Shown here in pieces: positions 36,976-49,300 of a DNA stretch of 64,000 bases (positions within the stretch are counted from its first letter, which is position 1; each line of letters opens with the position of its first letter). Under the pieces are notes generated by a model. It searched no databases. It had not been told where the DNA came from and was given only the letters and a program-made list of their open reading frames with translations. This DNA is from Istiophorus platypterus (lineage: Eukaryota > Chordata > Actinopteri > Istiophoriformes > Istiophoridae): positions 11,163,411-11,227,410 of the forward strand of contig CM029121.1 of assembly GCA_016859345.1 (NCBI GenBank), read 5' to 3'. The position numbers and the translations under genes were made by a program.

Positions 36976-37005
36976 CCCCACACACACACACACACACACA
37001 CACAC
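36976..37005. repeat. (CA)n microsatellite
   Basis: A run of C and then an uninterrupted CA tract. Confidence 0.9.
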
Positions 37006-37587
37006 TCCGGCGTCAGATACCAACAGAGATTTTTGACCACAGACAACAGTGCAATATTTTTTGCATGTGGCGGTAATTTGTGTTGTGCTTACACAAATGT
37101 AAGTGAGGGGGGTAGAGGTGGCACAGTGAGAGTAAGTGCATGTATTGTCTAGATATATTTAAATTTGGGAGTGTGGCAGGTGAGTCAAGTGAAGTATGAA
37201 ACATGATTTGTGCAGTAATCCCATTTCGAAGGACCAGCTGCCCAACACAGATGTCAGCTCTTCATTTATCCGGGGATAACCTGACAGCACGGACGCCTTT
37301 CATACGACTGTAGATGTAGAGACGTGCTCCATGTCGTTCTCGACTTCCACTGGTTACTTTGTTATGACCTTCGTCCAACTCTTTCTCTCTACCCTCACTT
37401 ATTTTCTCATCTGTTAGCCATTCCAGTCCTTTGTCTCCTTCCTTACCTTTATCAGCCACACCTTCCATTTTCCCCCTCCCCCCTTTTATCATTCACCCTC
37501 CCCCCATACATTGTTAGACATCTTTATATTGCATTCTTGCTGTTTCAACCCTCCCATCCTTCCCTCCCCTGTACTATACACCTCGCT

Positions 37588-37675
37588 CTCTCTTTCGGTC
37601 TTTCTCTCTCTTTCTCTCTCTCTCTAGCTCATTCTCTGTCTCTCTCTCTCTATCTGTCTATCTGTCTGTCTCTGT
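37588..37675. repeat. Pyrimidine-rich (CT)n tract
   Basis: Imperfect CT/CTTT/TCTG repeats on the + strand. The open frame through it encodes only Leu/Ser repeats. Confidence 0.85.
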
Positions 37676-40600
37676 CATCCCCCTCTGAGCAATGTAGTGG
37701 GTATACCATAGTGGTGGTTGTAGTAGGGGGTGGGGTGGTCCTCCCTAACTGGTTTATTTAATGAGGTCCTGTGGGGATTGGACTGAAGCTGTCAAAATGT
37801 GCGTGCTGTTATATAGCCTGCTCTGTTAAACAGATGCGCCTTTGCTAATGATAGTACTGTAGCATTTCTTCATATGCAGCTGGCATGAACACAGGAGCCG
37901 CTATAGGAGACGGGAGATGAGAGATGAGCAGTAGATGTATAACCCCCTCGTCTGATTGAGGACGTAGTGGGGAAGTACAGCAGGAAAATCTCACATTACT
38001 ATGGATGATCTTCTTTTCTCCGCTTACCTTTCATCTGAGCAGCTTTAGGCAAACGATGGGGGCTGGGGATAGGGGATACTGGAGGGGCAGTAACAAAAAT
38101 CCTTTTGGTTGAGCTTTGAAGGATCCGACTGAAAACCTAGCATAGACTCTTAGAACATGATGGAGGAAACAGTGAGTGACACAAGTTGAGATATTGAATA
38201 TGAATGCCTGGTAGTCTTGGGAGGAGACCTAGAGGTGAAGGTGGAGAAGGAAAGACAGTGGGAATGAGTATGTCATTATATCCAAGTGCTCAGCTGTAGC
38301 TCTGGGAGTGAAGTGGGTTGTAGTTTGATTAGATGCCATCAAACTAACTTTCCCTGCAGATATTATCCAGATGAATGGGAATCACCAAATCAGTCCTATG
38401 ACAACCACTCCCCAGTATAATAGGCAGTTAGCACATAATTACAGTGGGACTGGTCACATCTGACAGACCTATACAGACTGCAACACTAGCCTCGGGATTC
38501 CCAGAGGCTCTTCTAATGACTGCCTCATTATGGACACAAAGAGTTGTGCCAAACAAAGGGAAACCTTGGAGGATGCTGAGGGACAGGCATGTATGGTTCA
38601 GTCATGCGTTCCCAGGATGCTGATGCACCCTGACTGTAAAGCAGAATGGTAAAAATTGGAAATGTGGTGAAACAGGAGTGGCAGGGTTACAGCTGTTACA
38701 TGCAATGCGTGAAGCATTTTGCAAATTGCCTCACAGCATTAACGTTGACTGAAATGGAGATTGGTGCTTGTTATAAAAAAGCACAAAGAAAACAAAGTTT
38801 GCTAAATAAAGAAGACTTGCTGCCAGCGGTCAATGGATCTAAGTGTGAGTTTCTTTGAAAACTTTATCTTCATGCGTCTATGGAATAAATATAAGATGTT
38901 GATCATTCGATAACGTAATTGTGGGGTCTCCTGATAGCTTGGTGCTAGGCTTGGAATCAGTTGTGATAAACACAGCTCCTTCAGCACTATGGGTTTTCAG
39001 GTTGACCTGAGCTGAGGCCTGAGGCTGTGTCACTGACCATGGTACTGAATGCCTGTCCTGCTACCCCATATCTGTATGGAAGGGTCAACCCTTCCAGTCC
39101 AGACTGCCCTAGCACTTTCAACATAGCCATTTACAATTCATTAGCAGGTAAAATAATGGCAGAATGATTTATTTACAACTGTTAGTGAAGTACCGATATG
39201 AAGTACAATTTGTGATACTTCTTTAGATAGTAAGCTATACATTTGAAAAGCATCTTCACTCAAGCACTTTTAAAATGCTATTTTCTACTTATTTAAGTTT
39301 CTAAGTTTGGTTGTGAAGTTTATAAGAATTAAAGCATTGCTTTCCTCCTAATTAATTTTTGTTATCGTTGTTGATGGTTGTAAATTGCTTGATTTTGACA
39401 TAATTACACTGACAAAGGAGCACTTGCTGTACCCATAGAATTACCAAACTCCAACAATATATCACCAACATCACACTTTTATAACTTTTTTTTTTTACAA
39501 CTTTTAATATTTACTTTGTTTTGCTCCATTAAGGCAACATTCTGATCTACACTAGTGCTCAGTAAAACATTACAAAGTTACTCATTTGATTTTCTGAAAT
39601 TGGACTGCAGATGGTGTTACAGGGTTATGAGCTTTAGGATTTGTTATTTGCTCTCTTTCCATTGATAAGCAATTTTATTTAGTCCAGAAACAGGGTTTGG
39701 TAGCATGAGATTGGCTCTAGTGAATATCAGCTTCACTGATTGTGCATTTCCTTTCGGCTCTTTGCCAGTCTTTGATCAAACTATATTCTCACTCCATGGT
39801 TCACTTGGAAGCATTTCAAGATGGCTTTCAAGTGGACCACCGAGTGACTCCGCACTCCTACATTTGTCTGGGGCCACTCTCTTAAATTAACAAAATCTGA
39901 AAGATAAAGGGTCTGAAGCAGTACACCACTGTCCGGTGAAGTGGGTTGTGTGTTTCGGATGCGTAGATTGAACAGCTGAGCTACATGAATTTATGCAGGC
40001 AGCAGACACACGCACATACACACATTTAAGTGACTCTTGCAGATCAGAGAAAGAGAATAAAAAACACAATATAGAGGCAGATTTTTTTCATCTTTAAACA
40101 TTAGTGTCATGAGAGACATGAACTTACTGAGACATGTGGTAGATGAATTTCATTGGGGCTGTTGTTGGAGAAACCTATGATGGGAATAAGGAGTAAGCAC
40201 AGAGTAAATTTGGGTTTGGTATTTGGGGTTGAAATGATGCAAAGTTTTGAGGCGACTTCCACCCGATGGGAAAGTTTTTTTTGCTTTGGACCCTCCGCTT
40301 ATTTGAGATATTGTCTTTTTGCAAACAGCACTCTTAGATGTCTTCTGAAGAACATTAGGTTACATTACTGATTGCATAAACCAGATTTGCATGACAGTCC
40401 ACACATCTCTCTATCACTATCTATCGCGGAATGCATTCATCCCGACAACCATCTAGGGACGGAGAAACGTAGAGTGACAATGCTTCCCTTTCTTCTGATT
40501 GTGGAATTTATCTCCTCTTCCTATGCACAGCACAACCTGAAGTGTTTGCTGAGAGTTTCATTTGAGGGGGGGGCTTTTTTCCCAGCTCCCAGGCAGCTAC

Positions 40601-42141
40601 TATGTGTGAGCCCATTTCTTCCCACTGCATGGCAAGTGGCTGTGAGGCCCAGAGGGGCCAGATATATCCGGACCCTGGCCCAGCTCCAGTTGTCTTTACC
40701 TCACAATATACTGTGATGCTCCAGTCATGAGAATGGGCATCGGGCCCCTCAAGAAACCAGTGGGAAACTGGTATTCTCATTTACATCTCCCTCTGAGCTA
40801 TTGCACGGATTCGATTCTAACAACCTCAATCAGACCAGTATAATCAAGCAGTTGGTCTCTAGTGCAAACTTCTTAATTTCATGTAAGCTCGGGTTGTGGA
40901 TGGTAGTGTGGCATTGAATGGCAGACTGTGTGATTGTAGGTCACTAATTATGTTGCACTATTCAAGAACACCCTGTTAAGTTTTTAAGATTGTTTGAATG
41001 CCTTATAACTTTTTTCTGTCTATCAAGAAGAATTTTTCTTTGGTGAGGAAAAAGATTTGAGTTGTCCATCCATTTGCTAATCTTTTAGGGCTGCATCCCA
41101 TCTCTAGATGGTGTGTGTGCAGGATATGTGTTTGTGTGCTGGGTGTGTGTGTGGCTCTGAGCTTCCTCTTTCCCCTTCAACCCCTTCTCTCTAAACTGCA
41201 GAGTGTTGCTAGGACAACCCCTTGTGGTCCTTGCTGCATCGTGGTGGCCTTCAATGCCAGCACTCGGGGAACCTCCTCGCACTGGGAAGGCAGCATAAAA
41301 TTGGGATAATCGCCGTCGATTATGGGACACAATGGGTGCCGCTTCTGAAAGATTCATTCATCCTGGAAAAAGAGACTGTGGAGGGGGAAGGAGAAAGGGG
41401 TGCCTTGGTCCCTCCACTGCTCTCCCACGGTGGGCACAGGCATGACATCAGTGGCCTGAAAGAACTGGCATTCTGGACATGCCCACAGACCCCCCCCCCA
41501 TACCCCCTCCCATTTGAGCCCCCTCCCTTCTTTTCTCGCCCCTGCCAGTTTGGATGCAGTACTTGGCCAAGTGAGTTGGGGCCATTGCCACTGTTTGCGT
41601 GTGGAACAAAGCCCCTCAGAAGGAAGAGAGGAAGCAGAGAGCTTCACATGGTACCAGCCAAAAGCAGGGATGGCTGCCTCAGCCTTCCCCTCACAGGCCC
41701 CTCTTTTGGCTGAGAGGTACTGGTGTGACCCCAGTACCCCCTTCTCCCCTGGTGTCCCTCTAACTCCCCCCGTAACCCCTTTTTCTCTGTCCTAGTCCTT
41801 CACTCTCATCTCGAAAAAAGCTCAGTTTTCCCTGAGAGAGCCCTTTGAATGAGTATGACATGTCAAGGGATTTAGGATGAGTGATTTCTCATGACACAAC
41901 CTTTACTGACAGAGATGGAATTCCTCTGGCTTTTGTTGTGCAGTTGGTTGTTTGTCTGAAAAAGGAAATTGCTTTCCAACACATTTCCCTAATTAGAATA
42001 ATGTGATACTGGTCAATACGATGTGAAGTCCCATGCTGCTGGGAGACTAGAGGGAAATCAGTATTACACCATCCTCACATGAATCATGTTGGTCATTTGT
42101 TTTTTGGAGTTCAGAGAATTGGAGTTTTAATGAATATTGCG

Positions 42142-42145
<4 letters not shown>

Positions 42146-42185
<40 letters not shown>
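42146..42185. repeat. (TA)n microsatellite
   Basis: About twenty TA units without interruption. Confidence 0.95.
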
Positions 42186-42189
<4 letters not shown>

Positions 42190-45100
42190 GAGAGTGTGTG
42201 AGTAAACGCTATTTTGACAGTATTTTAAAAGACGAAACTATTTTGTCTAGGTTCCCTTTTTGAATTATAATTTATTGGGGTTACTGAAGGGCACATTAAA
42301 CACTCTACACCTGCTATATCTTTGAATCTAATGATTCTGATGAACACTCTTGTGTCAGGTACCCATTTGCAGAGAGCTCATAATATACTCTATGCTCTTT
42401 GACCACTTTGGCTCAAGAGTGTCATAATAATATGTTGCCGCGTACAAAGAGCACCTCTCATTGACTGTTCATCACAATGACCTCAAAGACCCAAAACGGC
42501 AACATTAAGGACATTAAATCTTCCATCTGTGATTCCTTTGTCAGTTATTCCCTCTTCAGCAGAGGGGCTACTTACAAAGCAGTACTGTCCGTATTGTGCC
42601 ATTAGTGGGCATCATGCTCATCTACAGAAGCCCGGCCTTTCCCTCGCTATCCCATGTAGCTGGATGAGTCTGGGAGTGTGCTCTCTGGGGGGATTACAGT
42701 GTCCAGGGAGTGGAGGGTCCCTGAGGGATTGACTCTTAAGCTCTGATATTGACTCCTCCCTCTACTTTTTCTTCTTAGGTTATTTATTTTTTCCTAGTTT
42801 TGTTTGATGTGTGCCTGCTGCTGTGAGTGTGTGTGTGTGCGTGTGTGTGCCTTGGTTGTGTTGCTGGCTGTGGGTGGTGGTGATGGTGATGGAGTCTGGG
42901 GGTGGAGGCTGAGGGGGGGTTTGCAGACATCAGGATGGGGCAATTCAGGTTGCTGCGGCTGTGAATGAGTCTGTCATCTGGGTTGTGTTTACTCGCTCCT
43001 TTCTGGATGCTTTGGACGAGCTGGTGGACAGCTGAGAACCTCTAGCTGTCAGCAGAGCTCTGGCGTTTTCAGCCGCCGGTTGTACCTTGGACCTTATCTG
43101 CTGACATATGTAAAAACATTTTTTTGGATGGAGCAGTCGTGATCCTGCTAACAATTTCTAGTGCTGACTCACTCCTAAATACCAAAGGCCGGAGACTTGA
43201 TTCTGGTAAATGTATATAGCACTTACCTCAACTCCACCAGAAATGAAGTAAGTACTATGCATCCCATTTACATTTCTAAGAATAATCTACTTTAACTCCT
43301 TTTTCTCTTCATTCACTTCAGCCAGTTAATGATTAAGTAACACTCATGCAATCAATTTTTTTGAGGTCAAAGTTAAAAGTTATTATGCATTAGCAGAAAA
43401 TATGAGGTAAGGTCTCTAGTTTAGAAGTAAACAGGGAATTATAATTTTGGGATTTAGCATCTTTCAGTTTAGATTGTATGTCACCTGGTTTGAGATCAGG
43501 TGTAGTTTTATTAAGACCTTTAATAATTTTCATGGCTTCCAGGTCCTGTAATGCAATTAATCTGACTAAGCCCTCGGCCAAGATTAACCGGTTTTAAAAT
43601 GATCCCATTAGAGCCTGAGGAGAGGAAACTCTACTCGTGTGTGTTCTGTGTGTGTGGGCATCTTTGTGTGTCTGTCATAACTTTTGATTTATGCAGTTGT
43701 ACTGGACTTTTTTGGAAAATCCTATTATAGTCACAAAAACTCACTTTATGAGTGGCTATTAACATCTCTGTGAAACTTTGTATTCACAGTTTCTAAAAGA
43801 AGCAGCTCAAATCCATTTAAGTCAGTGGATGCTGAAAAGGGTTTAATTTCTCAGGATTATTCTTCAGGGCAGAGAGAATTAATTTTAAGATCATGTCATG
43901 TTAATCAAAGTTAAAAGTATGTAAAGCAAGGAGAATTTTTCATCTAGTAAAATTATTCTATAACATAAAACATTTTTTTCACTACCGCATGAAATTATGG
44001 TTTTCTGCTATATTTGATTATGCTTTGCTATACATTATCACCTTCATCTATCACTGGCACGCACAGGCCCACTCTCTCATTTGTCTCTGACTTGGTGAGA
44101 GATGCGCTAATGAGAGGATCATGACAGAATAATATCCGACCTCTGTGACGTCCAACATCTGCTTCCTCTCTCTCTGTCTTAGTGCTAAAAATAATGAAAT
44201 GGGGTGAAGAGGGGGAAAATTCAATTATCAGCAGTCATCACTCTCATGGAATGGATTACATGTTAATGCTAATTTTTCAGGATTTTATTTTAGGGGCTTG
44301 ACTTATTCATCCACCTTTTAACAGATGTATGAAAAAAAGGCAGAGGTAGAGTGGGATGGTGGTTACTGTCTGCCTGCTGTTTGCATGTTTTTTTCTGTTT
44401 TTCACACTTCACCTTGAAATTAATAAGATTAGACAGGACTGATCCATCTGTGCAACTGGAAGCTGACCAGGTGGTCTTCCTATAGCCCAGCTTACAACAA
44501 AGCAATACACAGAGCCAGCGAAGGTGTGTATATGTGTGTGTATATTTGCTCATGTGGAATTATTAGCGATGACTTGCACCGCAACGAAAACACCATTAAG
44601 AGCCTTTGGTTGCAAGGAGTTCCCCTAATGGGGCCTATTGATTTGAGCTATCTGTCTTGCCTTTGATCAATTTTCAGCTTTGGAAAAAAACCCAACACAA
44701 AACAAAACAAAACAAAACAAAAAAAACCAAGGAAACTTGACAGCCAACATGATTAATATCTATGAAGTGTTCTCACTTTATAGTGGACAATTGGGGGAGG
44801 GTATGAGGACAAAAGAAATTTACTACTATTGAGGCTTCCGTTTGCCGGTTTTAGGCCCTAAACCCCAGGGGTGAGGTGAGAGGTCAGAAGCATTATTTCT
44901 TCTCCGCTTTTCTTTGTAATCCATCAAAGCAGACGTTTTCATGGGTTTATTGGAGATGAATAGCGACACAGAGACATTTCTATTTCCTTGCAGACAAAAA
45001 AGATAGACGGTTGGATACGTTGCTCCCTCAGCTTCGTAAGGAGACCAATATATAGCTTTAGCTCCTCTTTTTCTTTCTTATTCTCAGTTTCTTTCTCTGA

Positions 45101-45306
45101 CAGAGTTATGGACGCGTGCCTAACTGGCATGTGACAGACACAGCTGGCTCTCTCCTCACTAACAAACTCATTGGCACTTTGAAACTGCTCTGGGCTGCCT
45201 CTGAAGTGAAAACCACTTGTAGATCAATTAATTAGGTTGTGTGACTGAGCCCCCTCTTCCTACAATCTCTTACAATCATAACTAAGACATAGAGAATATA
45301 TATATA

Positions 45307-45329
45307 TGTATGTATGTATGTATGTATAT
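45307..45329. repeat. (GTAT)n short tandem repeat
   Basis: Five GTAT units directly abut the left arm of the hairpin at 45330. Confidence 0.85.
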
Positions 45330-45372
45330 GATTCAGTCCCTTATATATAGATAATATATGAGGGACTGAATC
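45330..45372. repeat. Perfect short inverted repeat (hairpin)
   Basis: The left arm gattcagtcccttatatat (45330-45348) pairs with atatatgagggactgaatc (45354-45372): 19 pairs with one T-G wobble and a five-base loop. Its role is unknown. It could be a terminal-inverted-repeat footprint or a mutation product near the adjacent GTAT repeat. Confidence 0.8.
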
Positions 45373-46220
45373 GGTCTTAGAAGGCCACACATTTGCTCCT
45401 CCCTGCTAATTCATTAAACTCTCAACCTGGAATTTCGTCAGATTTTGTCCACATCTCATGTAGTAAAAAATTAAAATCATATCCATTAGATAATACAGCA
45501 TTTTGAATGGTAATGTGTGCTTAATTTTGGGTGAGTTTGGAATTTGCTTTCAAATTTTCTTGCTGCTTCACAGCTTGTTGGGTGGATGTGAACGTAGTGT
45601 ATATAACATCACTTTTTTTTTAGAATGGTGCTTCATAACATCGTTAAACTGAATAATTTCTTTATGCATAGTAAACATGTTATTAAGGTCACATAACATC
45701 ATGTAGACATGCTTGTAAATTCCTCCAAAATCTTCTTTACGTTGCTCAAAGTTATTTCTGTACTAAAGGGAAATATAGGTTCAGTTTGTAGAAATGAGAG
45801 ATGCTACGTGTCTAAAGTCTCTCCAAATGACTGCAATTTTACAAGCAGCAGCTTGTAGTCAACTTCCATCTGTTGGATGCTTTAGTAACCATGGACAGTG
45901 CTGGACTGACAGCGTGGCAGCACACTTGAATTGCTTAACATTTTTCATGATGAACTATTTTTCTTTTTAACTATGGTTTTTCAGAGACAATATGCACATC
46001 CAGAGAGGATTCTCATCTCTTTCCTATGGTGTCCTGTTTTGTTATTGAGTCAACATAATTCCTTGCTTTTCTACAGAGTGTCCACACATGACAGAGCACG
46101 ACCCTTCGTTACATACTGATTAATAAAGCCGTATGTGTTTTCAAAGGGATTCTGCTTGATGGTTTTGCATGTTGAAAGCAGCCCTTTCATGTTATTTTTT
46201 TTCTTTTTTGTCTGTCACAG

Positions 46221-46360
46221 CGCCAACAGTATGCCTAAACAAGTGGAGGTGAGGATGCACGAGAGTCACCTGGAGCCGATTGAGGCCAGGCCTCAGTCCA
46301 GATGTGCAAAAATATGTTCCAAGCTGTTTAAAAACCTTCTGCTCACACTCACCGTCCTAG
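46221..46360 (+). CDS. slc1a2: slc1a2 exon 2, start codon and N-terminus
   Basis: The acceptor tctgtcacag ends at 46220 and the donor gtaagt starts at 46361. The first ten bases (cgccaacagt) are 5' UTR if ATG 46231 is used. The start has A at -3 but C at +4. The peptide MPKQVEVRMHESHLEP is nearly identical to human from its Met10. The human exon 2 starts ccaac, two bases shorter, so an upstream coding exon in the human phase would not join in frame here. The exon ends in phase 1 within LLLTLTVLG, the start of TM1. Confidence 0.93.
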
Positions 46361-49300
46361 GTAAGTCAGCTCATATCTCTTCTGTCTTTTTTACTTTCAT
46401 TTAATTTCCTTAAGGACTTAACACAAAGAAGTGCTTGCTGAAGATGGGCACCATCACTGATCTCAGTTTTCTGTCAACTCAGAGCTTGATTATGCAGCTT
46501 GCTGGTAATATGAGGAGGAGATGCCATCTGCGCTTGCTCAGTGTACCAGACAGTAAGATGACTGGGTGTACTGACCTTCCCCAGCTCTGGGCCACCTGTT
46601 GCTTTCAAAAACTCTCTCTGGCATTGGACACCTAAACAGCCTCTGGTGGTGCATGAAAAATATTGTGATTATAGCTGTGGCTAACTGCACCACAGGGGGA
46701 GATTTAATGAAAAGAGGAAAGGGCATGAAGAGAGTAATGCAATCTCTGGTTATAGGCCTTAAATCAAATTTGTGTTTAACTGGCACACATCAGTTTTACT
46801 TTGTTGTGTCTGACAGCAATGTGGTCCCTTTCCAATCTTACCATTTTATAAGCATAGGCTGTTTGAACGTGTTTGCAATATGGACGCATATATATTTATT
46901 TGTGCGTGTGTGTCTGTATGCGTGCATGTTTCCTTTAGCCATGTGTGTCCCTGACTATCTGTATCCTGCCTGCATGCATGTGTGTTTGTGTGAGCAAGTG
47001 CAATGTGTACATCTCACCCCACTTGGCAGGACTTTTGCAAAGCAAGTGAGCCAGCATGATCATTGATCATCTGTCACTTGGCAGATAAGAGCCTGAATGG
47101 GAATTTGCAAATGGGCCAACGAGAAGGCACAGGAAATCAAGTGCCTTCCAAAACCATCGGGTGTGCATAATCCACAGGATGCTGCTTGACTAGAGGATAG
47201 ACTGAAGCTCAGAGGACAGCTTACAATTTTTATTTTTTATTTTTTTTAATTTTAAAGAAAGCTGAAGGGCTTTTGATTCCAGTGTATGTTATTAAACATC
47301 TCAGGCTGTGTGTGATGTTTGGCAGTGGTGTGGTAACAGAGGAAGTACAGCTCTGTGAGGGGGGGGGGGGCTTGTCTGGGCTGAAAAACGGACAGATACA
47401 GAGGACAACTACCGGGCCTGGCTGGCAAGACTGTAGGGGCGATAGAGCACACAGAGGTCATCATTACTTTCTGGGGAGAAACACTGTGTTTCAGAAAAAA
47501 AAACTGTTAATTGGAAGAGACGTACGTCAAGGGTAAGCAGAGGCCTTGTTGGAGAGAGGCTGGACTTTCCAAATTTTCAGGCTTCTAAAGAGTGAATGGA
47601 AGACTGGGGATAGGTAGGGGTACAAAAACCCATTATATAGCAGAAATGTCCCAGTTAGGTACAAGGTGAGCCGGAGGATAGGGTCAACTACCTCTCTTTT
47701 ACCCCCTTTAATGAATGCTTTTTCACCTTCCCTGCCACAAAGTGAAAAAAAATTTGTTGAAAAATGTTGGGTTTGCACTTACAGATGCTTCACCAGGGAA
47801 TATAACATGCTGCCCGTCTCCACTATTCAAAGAGATAGGATCTTAATCCTCTATGAGGGAGAGGGTTTTGGTTTTCTCTTCTCAACCCTTGTCCTTCCTG
47901 AGCATGCAGCATACAGGCCCTTGTATAGCTCCAAACAACTGAAATGATAAGGCAGGAGTCAGTCATTAAGGAATCTTCAAGGAAAAAAATCTTTCCTCTG
48001 AACTCTTCTCAGTAGCAGCGAATACACCCATACAAATGGCCTCCTTTTTTAAAATGTTTTATTTAAATGATGATATCTGATACATTTTTCTCTGACTTCT
48101 CAACCTGACCTCATTCCAGCTTTTCTACTACTTTGTCATTATATATTCTTATTTCACTCACTCAAGCTTGTCCTTGCAATTCAGGTGTGATCTTGGGAGC
48201 TGTAGCAGGAATGTTGCTTCGTGTTGCTGCCCCGATCCACCCAGATGTTGTCATGGTGATTGCTTTCCCTGGAGACATCCTAATGAGGATGCTGAAGATG
48301 TTGATCCTGCCACTTATCATCTCCAGTTTGATCACAGGTGCAGTGTGACTGATCACTCATAGCAAATAAATTACATTATTTTGAGAATATTAGATATTCT
48401 AGTGGTGTGTATGCATTTTATCTTCTCACACTTGATATTACAAGTTAGCAGCTGTTGCACGGTTGAGTTTGATTGCGAGGATCAAAAAACCTAAATTCTT
48501 CATCTGCATCTTTCACTGCTGTAATACCTCTAAAAATTAAACATGAGGGAAAAGTCCTGTTATTACTGTAATCTTGATTATGAAATTGTGATTGATAGTA
48601 TTTAATTTATTTCATCATGCTAAGAATCATGCACATGATCAAACACTGTTATGCAATCCCCTAATGGTCTTTGCATTCAGCCGTCATGCCCTGCAGTATT
48701 GAGTCAACATTTCCATTCAATAAGACCAAGTAATTACCAAGTAAACATGATCTTGCTTGTTTTGGCTGCAGGTCTGGCCGGTTTGGACGCCAAATCTAGC
48801 GGTCGCCTGGGCACCAGAGCTATGGTCTACTACATGACCACCACTGTTATTGCTGCTATCCTGGGAGTCATCCTGGTGTTAGTCATCCACCCTGGCAACC
48901 CCAAACTGAAGGAGAATCTGGGCGAGGGCCAGAAAAATGATGATGTTTCTAGCTTGGATGCCTTCTTTGATCTGATCAGGAACCTGTTCCCAGAGAACTT
49001 GGTACAGGCTTGTTTTCAACAGGTAATGGCAGAAAATAACAACATTATACACACAGCTTAATCATCAGTCCAGATACTGGACGCTTAGAAAGTCTATCTG
49101 ATATATATTGAATCAAATATGAAAATTTGGCATTACTTGTTAGGGCATCATCATTTGTAGCAAAACATCAAGTTTGGGAAAAAGATTAGTTTGCCTCACT
49201 GGAAAGTGGTAGGAACGGGAGTACTTTGGCTGGAAGAGAATTTATCAATGAAAGAATTCAAATTCACGATAGATCATAAAGAGCAGCCTAGTAATATGAC

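Larger units (their letters stand above)
27583..46220 (+). other. slc1a2: slc1a2 intron 1
   Basis: An 18.6 kb intron if exon 1 is placed correctly; mammalian SLC1A2 also has a very large first intron. No coding exon of another gene was recognised inside it. It carries many microsatellites and pyrimidine tracts, listed separately, and a hairpin near its 3' end. Alternative first exons of slc1a2 may lie here but I could not define one. Confidence 0.5.

Noticed and set aside
41085..41795. Several overlapping open frames in a GC-richer part of intron 1
   Set aside because: No family similarity, no consistent splice sites; compositional effect.
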